DNA from: Naumovozyma dairenensis CBS 421
Lineage: Eukaryota > Ascomycota > Saccharomycetes > Saccharomycetales > Saccharomycetaceae
Direction: 5' to 3'
Assembly (NCBI RefSeq): GCF_000227115.2
Contig: NC_016480.1
Coordinates: forward strand, 1,178,001 to 1,242,000
Length of the DNA stretch: 64,000 bases
Part shown: positions 20,803 through 29,145 of the stretch, piece after piece
Layout of the letters: each line of letters begins with the position of its first letter
How positions within the stretch are numbered: position 1 is the stretch's first letter
Translations under genes and position numbers: made by a program
The notes under the pieces: generated by a model
The model's input: only the letters and a program-made list of their open reading frames with translations
Databases searched by the model: none
Told to the model about the DNA's origin: nothing

Positions 20803-21483
20803 GGTGTAGATTTTCTAGTGGAATAAGGGATTGATTCTCTTTTATACGATAAATGAAATGCAATGGTAGTATCACAGGCTAGAAACTGGAAAGGGATATC
20901 TTATCAATTGATTGATTCTTTGAGTTGCTTGCTTAAAGGCAATGGCATTGAGTGTGGAATGTCCCTCGCCTTCTTGAAAGTTTCGGTGAATAACGGTTTG
21001 TGTTAGTCTGCTTGTTTTGCTAAACGTTAACTTTACAGACTTTTTCACTTTTGGATTTTGGAAAAATTAAGAAACAGCTTTGTAGGGTAATACCTAAAAG
21101 ATTTTATCACTTGAAACGGAGATCATCTCCTACGAAATACTTACCGATGGCGTCACAAATATCGTAGCATATAATGTTCGTAGAACCATACAACTTATTG
21201 AGACTGAATTAGGAAAAATAATCTGTTAATGAGCATTCCATAGGACTTAATCTTGTTTTCATCTTTTTAAGAAAGGGGAGAAAGAGACGACAGGGTAAGT
21301 ATAGGTTTTTCTTCCGTAATTTTTCCAGAAAAAACTTTTGTTAGAAATAATATATTAAGATACGAAGCTTTCCACCCATGCCATATGTTCTACCATTTCA
21401 GACTTTTTCTACTACCATATACACAGGCATGTGCCTTGTTTGGTGTTGTTTCCGGTAACCGCCCTTAATTATCGGACAGGTAT

Positions 21484-21532
21484 CCGACTTCCGACTTCCG
21501 ACTTCCGACTTCCGACTTCCGACTTCCGACTT
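21484..21532 (+). repeat. Seven perfect copies of the 7-bp unit CCGACTT
   Basis: The array of 49 bases is perfect and is followed by a degenerate eighth copy, CCGAATT. The 7-bp period is not a multiple of three, and the array is non-coding. It lies about 330 bases upstream of the gene at 21864. Confidence 0.95.
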
Positions 21533-21566
21533 CCGAATTTCACAAACCGGGTTTTAATTACCCCAC

Positions 21567-21594
21567 ACTTGACTTGACTTGACTTGACTTGACT
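21567..21594 (+). repeat. Tandem repeat of the 5-bp unit ACTTG
   Basis: About five and a half perfect units lie 34 bases beyond the 7-bp array. Both units contain GACTT, so one may have arisen from a variant of the other, but the periods differ. Confidence 0.9.
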
Positions 21595-21863
21595 CTAAAC
21601 AAGGAGCCAAGGAACAATCGTGGGAAACAGTCCGCAGACACGGATAGATGGCTCTAGGCTCGAGCAGATCCTGCGGAGGCACATAGCAAGGGACATGGTC
21701 CTACAAAAATACATACATATAGATGATCTGCTTTAGCACCTTGAACCTTGAATGATCAGGTTTTCTAGCTATTGAAAAAAAGCATTCTGTAGTATTCATA
21801 TTTCCTCGTTATAATAATAGTTCAGCCAAAATACATAGAACAAACATACGGAACTTCAAAAAA

Positions 21864-24167
21864 ATGAAAACTATGACATTAACAGAAAGTGAAGAGCTCG
21901 GAGATCTTCAAGGTTACGAACATTTGATCCCTGCTCCCAGACGTAGCTTAGCCCTACAACACTCGCTAGAATCTAGTAAAGACACTAAAACTTCGAAACT
22001 TACATTAGATGATATTGACCTTACCCCATTAGACACCACATTTGATAAACAAATGTTCTTGGGCTTGCCCATGTTTCTAGAAAAAGAAAGAGAGCCTGAC
22101 AGGACACCAGTAAATCGTTCTATGAGAGCAATATATGATGATCCACCATCAGGGATTTCTGATATTATTCAAGCAGGGGAACTAAGGAAAAAATACATGT
22201 CTATGTTGTCTCAAAGAAATAATTTAAACAATTCAAATATATCCCTGCAAAGTATAGAACTGACCTCCGGAAGGAAAAAACTATTACTAATAACAAGAAC
22301 AGTAGGAAATGTAAAGCATGTGACTTACCGAAGAGATTCTGTAAAAATGAGTATATTGGACAGTGAAAGAATTGAAACTTTGATAGCAGAAAATGACAGT
22401 AACATCCCTACGTTTAATGAATTTAAAAATGATTTTGATTTCATGGTGAAATTAACACAGTCCCACAATCTAAACAAGATTGCAGGAAAACGATTGCAAT
22501 ATCTGAAGGACAAATTTGAACTATATCAATCTTTGAATGCCAAAACAGAAATATTACAAAATAAAATGGTTCCACATAGAGATTTTTATAATACCAGGAA
22601 AATTGATCAAAATTTATTACTAAGCGGCTGTATATCCCAACATCAATTGAATGATTTCATTTGTAAGAAAATTGCGACAGATTCAGAAAGAGTAGTATAC
22701 ATCAATTCAACAGGGAGTAAGTTCAAATTGAAAGATATCTTCAAGATTATGAATTCATGTACGGAAGCTGTTCATTTTAATATGAAGATAATAGATGACG
22801 AATTCTTAGAATGGTATCATACTAGATACCTTCCCAATTATCATATTATTCCCTTCCAAGTTATTGATGAGGAAGCATTGAAAGGCAAAACCTTATATTT
22901 TTTTCTATTGGCAAAAACTTTCTTAGAATTTGATAACTCTATAGAAGGAGAATATCTAGCTCAACTATTAAAAGAACGTGTAATTAACCCACTGGAAGAG
23001 TCAGTTTATCAACTAGCCCAACTTTCAGTTGATTTCCAATTTTATCCACTCGACAAGGATAAGGATTGGTGGTTTACTTTTTCAGATTGGATCGTTAGAT
23101 GGAATTTGATATCACCTTATATACGATGGAACATTCAACTGTCAAGATCGTATAAAAAGCTATTTAAGGTGGGAAGGGTAGAGAATTTCCAAGATTATTT
23201 TGATATTATATTTAATCCACTATTAACTGCTGATAATGTGAACAACAGCAATCTTCAGATATTTTTGTCTTCCGTTTGCTCATTCGATTTGCACACAAAT
23301 GTTACCGATGATTATCTATGGCATTCCTTTTTAGACACTAATTGTCTTCCTAAATTATGGACTGGCAAAGGTGATAATCCGACAATATCACAGTATCTCT
23401 ACTATATTTTTGTTAATATATCCAAGATAAATAATATTCGATTCATTAATTCCCAAAACACATTTCTTTATAGGAGCAATTGTTCACCATTGAATAATCA
23501 TACCTCACAATTTAGTGACACATTATGCTTCACAACACTATTAGAGTCCCTGATTGGTAATTTTTTGCTCTGTAACGGCGGGTTATTAGATTCTGAACCG
23601 ATTTGGCAAAATCCTACACTTATACCATATTTATTTTACCTTTATCAGATCCCGATAGTTACACAACCGTTATCGTCTGCAACAAACAATCGCTCTAATA
23701 AACTTGACATTTCATCTCTTCAGATGCCCGAAGCTGATTCATTTAGGAACGTAATAATGGAAGAGCAATCAAATTATCTGGCAAACCCATTCATGACATT
23801 TTTTAAAATTGGTTTCAAAGTTTCTTTATCTTCCAAGTCCATTTTATTCAATAATTCTTATACCGCTGAACCATTAGTGGAAGAATATGGAGTCGCATCG
23901 CACATTTATTTATTGAACGCTGCTGATCTTTGTGAATTGGCAAGGACAAGCGTGCAATCTAGTGGATATGGATCATATCAAAAGAGAAATTGGTTAGGGA
24001 TAAGTAGCAGAAAAGGTGGGTTTTTTAAAGATAATATGGGTTTTGTAGATGTTTGGTATGATGTTGAATATGACACTTCGGAGAAACATAACGTTCCGAT
24101 TTTGAGAAGAAAATATCGATTTCAAACTTTGAAGCAAGAATGGTTATTTATTATGACTTCAAGTTAG
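21864..24167 (+). CDS. YBR284W: AMP-deaminase-like protein lacking catalytic residues (YBR284W orthologue)
   Basis: A 767-residue member of the metallo-dependent hydrolase/AMP deaminase family (about 797 in S. cerevisiae YBR284W). The family layout is clear: VPHRDFYNTRKID at about 236-248, YYLYQIPIV-like and PLVEEYGVASHIYLLNAADLCELAR near the C-terminus. Key residues are missing: the HxH metal motif after KVDT in true AMP deaminases reads N250 and L252, and the S-T-D-D-P active-site motif reads S656-S657-K658-S659. It is therefore very probably not a deaminase; a regulatory role is possible but not shown. Position next to SSH1 matches YBR283C-YBR284W. Start at ATG 21864. Confidence 0.9.
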   Translation: MKTMTLTESEELGDLQGYEHLIPAPRRSLALQHSLESSKDTKTSKLTLDDIDLTPLDTTFDKQMFLGLPMFLEKEREPDRTPVNRSMRAIYDDPPSGISDIIQAGELRKKYMSMLSQRNNLNNSNISLQSIELTSGRKKLLLITRTVGNVKHVTYRRDSVKMSILDSERIETLIAENDSNIPTFNEFKNDFDFMVKLTQSHNLNKIAGKRLQYLKDKFELYQSLNAKTEILQNKMVPHRDFYNTRKIDQNLLLSGCISQHQLNDFICKKIATDSERVVYINSTGSKFKLKDIFKIMNSCTEAVHFNMKIIDDEFLEWYHTRYLPNYHIIPFQVIDEEALKGKTLYFFLLAKTFLEFDNSIEGEYLAQLLKERVINPLEESVYQLAQLSVDFQFYPLDKDKDWWFTFSDWIVRWNLISPYIRWNIQLSRSYKKLFKVGRVENFQDYFDIIFNPLLTADNVNNSNLQIFLSSVCSFDLHTNVTDDYLWHSFLDTNCLPKLWTGKGDNPTISQYLYYIFVNISKINNIRFINSQNTFLYRSNCSPLNNHTSQFSDTLCFTTLLESLIGNFLLCNGGLLDSEPIWQNPTLIPYLFYLYQIPIVTQPLSSATNNRSNKLDISSLQMPEADSFRNVIMEEQSNYLANPFMTFFKIGFKVSLSSKSILFNNSYTAEPLVEEYGVASHIYLLNAADLCELARTSVQSSGYGSYQKRNWLGISSRKGGFFKDNMGFVDVWYDVEYDTSEKHNVPILRRKYRFQTLKQEWLFIMTSS

Positions 24168-24245
24168 TGATTTTGGCTCCACTTGATCCTAAATAATTCA
24201 TATTTCATATGATTTTTACCCTAATAATAAGTACTAGATAGTTTT

Positions 24246-24425
24246 AAAAGACTTCTCCCTCACCGAAGTTTTCATCTTTAAAAAAGTCTGTGTGGCACAT
24301 CAACTGTCGCACCTTTTTTTTTATAAGGACGTCCGTTCGAGAAAAAACCTTGAGTAGGACTTTTTAAGAAAAGTCTTTATATAATGTGCTCCCCTTATGG
24401 TCAATAACACCACTTCTAGTCTTTT
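24246..24425. promoter_or_regulatory. Recurrent AAAAGTCT/AAAAGACT motifs upstream of APE3
   Basis: The 302-base region before APE3 has AAAAGACT at 24246, AAAAGTCT at 24282, the palindrome GACTTTTTAAGAAAAGTC at 24358-24375, and AGTCTTTT at 24418. Five half-sites in 180 bases is more than expected by chance, yet I do not recognise the binding factor. Confidence 0.4.
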
Positions 24426-24469
24426 AGATAATATATTTTAAAAGATCTACTCAATTGTGAGCCAGTGAA

Positions 24470-26077
24470 ATGAAACTATCGACATTGGCTGTTTTTTCTA
24501 CAGCTTCCATCGCTCAGGCAGGAAGATTGCCAACATTTTTCCAAGAAATCTTCTCGAACGAAAACAGGGATGATTTACAATTATTTAACGATGATACTCA
24601 ACAAGCTTATACCAATGGCTGGCATCCTCATGTACCATACTTGTTAAAGCCTTTAGTCACATCTGAGAAGTTACAAAAACATATCAGTCTAGATGATCTA
24701 AACGCTACTGCTTGGGATCTATATCACATAGCTGAACAGTCCGAAAAGAAATACGGGCATCCAACTCGTGTCATTGGATCCCCAGGTCATTGGAAAACCA
24801 TCGAATACATTTTGAAACAATTCGATGATATGAAGGATTATTATGATGTCTCTTTACAAAGTTTCAATGCGTTAAGTGGTAAAATTATCTCTTTCAATTT
24901 ATCTGATGCCAAACATGGTGAAAATTTTGATAATATTACTGCTTTCTCCTTGTCCCCACCAGTTAAACCATTTATTGGTAAATTAGTTGAAATTCCAAAT
25001 TTAGGTTGTGAAGATGCCGATTTTGATTCTGTTGCACCGCCACCAACTGAACAATCAGGAAGGTCTCCAAAAAGAATAGCTTTAATTGAAAGAGGACATT
25101 GCCCCTTTGGAAACAAATCAGATCTAGCTGGGAAACATGGTTATCATGCTGTTATTGTTTATGATAGTGACCCTAATGCAGATTCTGGATTACACGGAAC
25201 CTTAGGGGAACCAACTAATAATACTGTTTCCACTATAGGTGTTACATATGAAACAGGTGTCGAATTAATTGAAAATATTGCTTTGGATCCTGATTATACT
25301 CTCTATTTTGCCATGGATTCATACGTGAAGAATATTACTACTAAGAACATTATTGCTGACACCAAAAATGGTGATCCAGAAAATATTGTTGCATTAGGTG
25401 CTCATAGTGATTCAGTTGAAGAAGGCCCAGGTATCAATGATGATGGTTCAGGTACTATTTCATTACTGACAGTTGCTAAACAATTAACTCACTTTAAAAT
25501 AAAGAATAAAGTTCGTTTTGCCTGGTGGGCAGCAGAGGAAGAAGGTTTATTAGGATCAAATTATTATGCTTATCATTTATCCCCAGAAGAAAATAGGAAG
25601 ATTAGAGTCTTTATGGATTACGATATGATGGCGTCACCTAATTATGAATATGAAGTTTACGATGCCAATAATATCGACAATCCTAAAGGCTCGGAAGAAC
25701 TAAGAGATTTATATATTGATTATTATACCAGCAATGGTTTGAATTATACGTTGGTTCCCTTCGATGGTAGATCAGATTACGTTGGATTTATCGAAAATGG
25801 TATCCCCGCTGGTGGTATCGCAGCTGGTGCGGAAAAGGATAATGTATTTAATGGTGAAGTCTTAGATAAATGTTATCATCAACTCTGTGACGATGTCTCT
25901 AACTTATCTTGGGAAGCATTTATGGTAAATACTAAGTTAATTGCTCATTCAGTTGCAACATATGCTAATTCCTTCAAGGGTTTCCCAGAAAGAGAAACGA
26001 ATGCTACTGTAAGTTCAACTTCCTTACTTCAGGAAACTTCTGAGTTTAAATACAGAGGAAGTATGTTGTGGCTATAG
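24470..26077 (+). CDS. APE3: Vacuolar aminopeptidase Y
   Basis: A 535-residue protein (about 537 in S. cerevisiae). A hydrophobic signal peptide occupies about residues 1-17, with a likely propeptide after it. A PA domain lies near 155-285, and the M28 zinc-peptidase domain from about 305. Metal-site residues visible are H312 and D324 in the AHSDS and GINDDGSG motifs, E356-E357 in WWAAEEEGLLGS, D385 in MDYDMMAS, and the H of CYHQLCDD near 478. Several N-x-T/S sequons fit glycosylation. Known role: lysine-preferring vacuolar aminopeptidase matured by proteinase B. Order matches YBR286W-YBR287W. Start at ATG 24470. Confidence 0.95.
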   Translation: MKLSTLAVFSTASIAQAGRLPTFFQEIFSNENRDDLQLFNDDTQQAYTNGWHPHVPYLLKPLVTSEKLQKHISLDDLNATAWDLYHIAEQSEKKYGHPTRVIGSPGHWKTIEYILKQFDDMKDYYDVSLQSFNALSGKIISFNLSDAKHGENFDNITAFSLSPPVKPFIGKLVEIPNLGCEDADFDSVAPPPTEQSGRSPKRIALIERGHCPFGNKSDLAGKHGYHAVIVYDSDPNADSGLHGTLGEPTNNTVSTIGVTYETGVELIENIALDPDYTLYFAMDSYVKNITTKNIIADTKNGDPENIVALGAHSDSVEEGPGINDDGSGTISLLTVAKQLTHFKIKNKVRFAWWAAEEEGLLGSNYYAYHLSPEENRKIRVFMDYDMMASPNYEYEVYDANNIDNPKGSEELRDLYIDYYTSNGLNYTLVPFDGRSDYVGFIENGIPAGGIAAGAEKDNVFNGEVLDKCYHQLCDDVSNLSWEAFMVNTKLIAHSVATYANSFKGFPERETNATVSSTSLLQETSEFKYRGSMLWL

Positions 26078-26737
26078 TCTGGCATATCCGAATAAAAAAA
26101 ATAGAATTTCTTGAAGGGAAGCAGCTAGTCGACTAATACCTAATGTGGTCTATATAGTATTTTCTGTACAATATTCTAATTAAAAAGTTTTTTCTTGGCT
26201 AGGGTCTATCATAAGTCCATATTTGCAAACAGATTCATCTCGATTTTGTCAGAAACTTTTGCCTTGATATTTTTATATTCCTTTTGTTTGGTGTCATTTT
26301 GTGACGTTTTCATCAACTTCGCGCCCTATGGAGCCAATGCAGGGCGCTATGGAAAGGGCTGCCATTGTGGCGCAATAACCCTAACACCCCTTATCGTTCT
26401 TTCTTTCTTTTCACATTGAAAAATTTAAAGGGATCTTTTTGGAAAATATATAGATCTATGGGAATAGCCGTTTTATAACTGCAGACAGTTGATTTTAGTG
26501 ACTAAGCCATCGAAAGGGTCATAATTTATTTCTCTTTGCCACTTTCACGTATAAAACTGAGAAATATATAACTACAATTCCTTTCCACATCTTATTGTTG
26601 GCTAGCAAAAAAACAGCTCCAATAAACTTTAATATATTCATCTCATCGGGATTATTCACCGCTTACAAACATCCCACTTCTCCTTTTAGTAGAAGTATAA
26701 AGTTTCATTTTATATACATTTATTCCTTTTTTTATTG
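26078..26737. other. Intergenic region, APE3 terminator and YBR287W promoter
   Basis: 660 bases between two plus-strand genes. The open frame at 26195-26419 has no recognisable relatives, and I see no other feature. Confidence 0.4.
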
Positions 26738-28030
26738 ATGGACGGTACTGCAACAGAAACTTTCACACTATACCACATCGCATATCTAGTTTTCCAATCA
26801 GTGTTACAAGTTGTGATAATAGCTTTAGCGGGGTTTTGGAGTGCACATTCAGGTTTGTTGACTAAGCAAGCACAAAAGGTAATTTCAGCTATTAATATCG
26901 ACCTTTTTACACCATGTTTGATTTTTAGTAAGTTAGCAAAATCATTGTCTATGGCGAGGATAATGGAAATCTCCATAATACCATTGTTTTTCGCATTGAC
27001 TACTGCTATTTCTTACATTTCTGGTAAAATTATGGCTACAGTGTTAGAGTTGGATCGTGATGAAACAAATTTCGTTTTAGCAAATTCGATATTCGGTAAC
27101 AGTAACTCTTTACCAGTATCTTTAACCTTATCTTTGGCATATACATTACCTAATTTGGTTTGGGATCAAATCCCTAATGATACAAGGGATAATGTGGCTT
27201 CAAGGGGTATATTATACCTTCTAATATTTCAGCAATTGGGTCAGATGTTAAGATGGAGTTGGGGTTATAATAAACTAATGAAATGGTCAGGTGAAAACAT
27301 GCACCATATGCCGCAAACTCAAGTCAATGCACATTTAGAAGCTGTTGCTGCATCACAAGAAAACTCAAGAGAAACCTCCGTAAATCCTGATCCAGTAGAC
27401 ACTGATTTAGAGGATACTCAACCTGGTCCACAAGAAGCCTTTAGAAAGACTATTAATAAATTGACTGATTTATTTACAGTTATTCGTTCATATTTAAATC
27501 CACCATTATATTCCATGTTGATTTCAATCGGTGTTGCAGCTATTACGCCGCTTCAAAATGAACTATTTTACAATAATGGTTTTTTAAATAACACTTTTGG
27601 TGAAGCTGTCATCCAATTAGGTTCAGTTTCCATCCCTATGATTCTAATTGTGTTAGGTTCTAACTTATACCCATCAAGTGAAACATTCCCCAAGACGCAC
27701 AATCATAAGAAGTTATTAATTGGTTCAATCGTAGGCCGTATGATTTTACCATCATGTTTTCTTCTCCCAATCATTACATGTGCAGTTAAGTATATCAACG
27801 TCAGTATATTAGATGATCCTATTTTTCTAATTGTTGGTTTCTTATTGACGGTTAGTCCACCAGCTATTCAATTAACACAAATTACTCAATTAAATGAATT
27901 TTTTGAGGCTGAAATGGCTGATATTTTATTCTGGAGTTACGTAGTTTTGAGTTTACCTGTTAGTATCATTGTCGTTTCTGCTTCTATTTGGGTTTTACAA
28001 TGGGCAAATCCCCCATCCCTCCCACTATGA
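26738..28030 (+). CDS. YBR287W: Auxin-efflux-carrier-family membrane protein (YBR287W orthologue)
   Basis: A 430-residue protein (about 427 in S. cerevisiae YBR287W, also called ZSP1). About five transmembrane helices precede a central hydrophilic loop (about residues 200-255), and about five follow, as in the AEC/PIN-like transporter family. Highly conserved blocks are FTPCLIFSKLAKSLS, NSIFGNSNSLPVSLTLSL and SPPAIQLTQITQLNEFFEAEMADILFW. Substrate unknown; the S. cerevisiae protein is reported at the ER. The start is the ATG at 26738; the TTG just before it is in frame but not used. Confidence 0.93.
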   Translation: MDGTATETFTLYHIAYLVFQSVLQVVIIALAGFWSAHSGLLTKQAQKVISAINIDLFTPCLIFSKLAKSLSMARIMEISIIPLFFALTTAISYISGKIMATVLELDRDETNFVLANSIFGNSNSLPVSLTLSLAYTLPNLVWDQIPNDTRDNVASRGILYLLIFQQLGQMLRWSWGYNKLMKWSGENMHHMPQTQVNAHLEAVAASQENSRETSVNPDPVDTDLEDTQPGPQEAFRKTINKLTDLFTVIRSYLNPPLYSMLISIGVAAITPLQNELFYNNGFLNNTFGEAVIQLGSVSIPMILIVLGSNLYPSSETFPKTHNHKKLLIGSIVGRMILPSCFLLPIITCAVKYINVSILDDPIFLIVGFLLTVSPPAIQLTQITQLNEFFEAEMADILFWSYVVLSLPVSIIVVSASIWVLQWANPPSLPL

Positions 28031-28557
28031 GACTCGTAAATCAATTCCTTTTTTTCCTATAATTATAATACAAGGTACTCTAAGATTATAAAGATAATAA
28101 GCAAAACTCTCATGGTCCCCATAGTAATTTTATCTATCCTTCAACGTTTCCCTGAAGCTTCGCAAACCCTTCGATAACTTCGAACAATTCCTTTTTCTTT
28201 CGAATTCTATATAATTAAACTATATCATATCATATATCAATACTAGAGTTCATATAAGTTTGTTCATTTTATTCGTTTTCCTTTCGATCGAAATACAAAG
28301 TATAGTATTTATAAACCACTAAATGAGGGAGGGACCCTTGTTTTCAGAATGTCGGTATATATTGATCCGGGACGCGTGCTTTGTTACAGAATATGAACAA
28401 TGAAGCATCTCATAAGTCTAACTAAAGCAAGAGTCTGAAGATGCTTGATGTTATAGACGACAATCATCAGTAAAATCAAAACAGCTGTCTGAACTTGTCA
28501 CCTGCGGATAAAGAACGAATTTATTATTCATACAACATCAGAACAATATATTATTAT

Positions 28558-28679
28558 GGTTGTTTGGCCGAGCGGTCTAAGGCGCCTGATTCAAGGAAAA
28601 TAAATAATCTTTGCCTGTAAAACATTACGGGAATACTCAGGTATCGTAAGATGCAAGAGTTCGAATCTCTTAGCAACCA
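28558..28679 (+). tRNA. tL(CAA): tRNA-Leu (anticodon CAA) with a 40-nt intron
   Basis: The sequence begins GGTTGTTTGGCCGAGCGGTC and ends TTCGAATCTCTTAGCAACC plus a discriminator A, closely matching yeast tRNA-Leu(CAA). The 7-bp acceptor arms pair (GGTTGTT with AGCAACC). The anticodon CAA is at 28592-28594. The intron runs from 28596 to 28635, one base after the anticodon, and contains CTTTG that can pair with it, as in the yeast precursor. The S. cerevisiae intron is 32 nt, so this one is longer. The tRNA lies at a synteny junction. Confidence 0.97.
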
Positions 28680-28681
28680 TA

Positions 28682-28687
28682 TTTTTT
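28682..28687 (+). terminator. RNA polymerase III terminator of tRNA-Leu
   Basis: A run of six T starts three bases after the mature tRNA end, a typical Pol III stop signal. Confidence 0.8.
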
Positions 28688-29145
28688 AGGTACATTTTTG
28701 TGGTAATAAGGATTAGTGTAAGGATCACATTTAAAGTATTACGACCTGCCAGCACAACACCTTACTTACTGAGGTTACATTTATTTTTAACATTATAATG
28801 AATGTTTACGAGGTAGTTCCCAGGTACATTCTCTTTCATCTTTCAAGAGCGCCTTAGCTGTAGTTTTCTTCGCTTGAAACTCTAAAAAGTTTTGTAGCAT
28901 CATATTAAATCGCCATCGCAGCTCTTCATTAATATTCATCTGCCAAGTACTTTAACATATGAAGGATAAGCGATCGATACTTCTGCTACATCAAATTTCC
29001 GTTCGAATAAAGCATGTCTGTAGGGGACATCGAGTATAAGAATATCAACGGGAGACTTATTGTAAAATCATACTTGAAAAGTCTGATAGTTATAGTTCTA
29101 AGATAAAATAATATTTTATGCTATATATTGTACATGATTTGGTAT
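28688..29145. other. Spacer between tRNA-Leu and the NET1/TOF2 gene
   Basis: 458 bases downstream of the tRNA, including the 3' end of the gene at 29146. I looked for solo LTRs, which often sit by yeast tRNAs, and saw none that I could support. Confidence 0.4.

Larger units (their letters stand above)
20803..21863. promoter_or_regulatory. Long divergent promoter region, SSH1 and YBR284W-like gene
   Basis: 1061 bases without a gene. It contains two different tandem repeats (listed separately at 21484 and 21567), close to the YBR284W side. Short open frames here show no family match. Confidence 0.5.
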
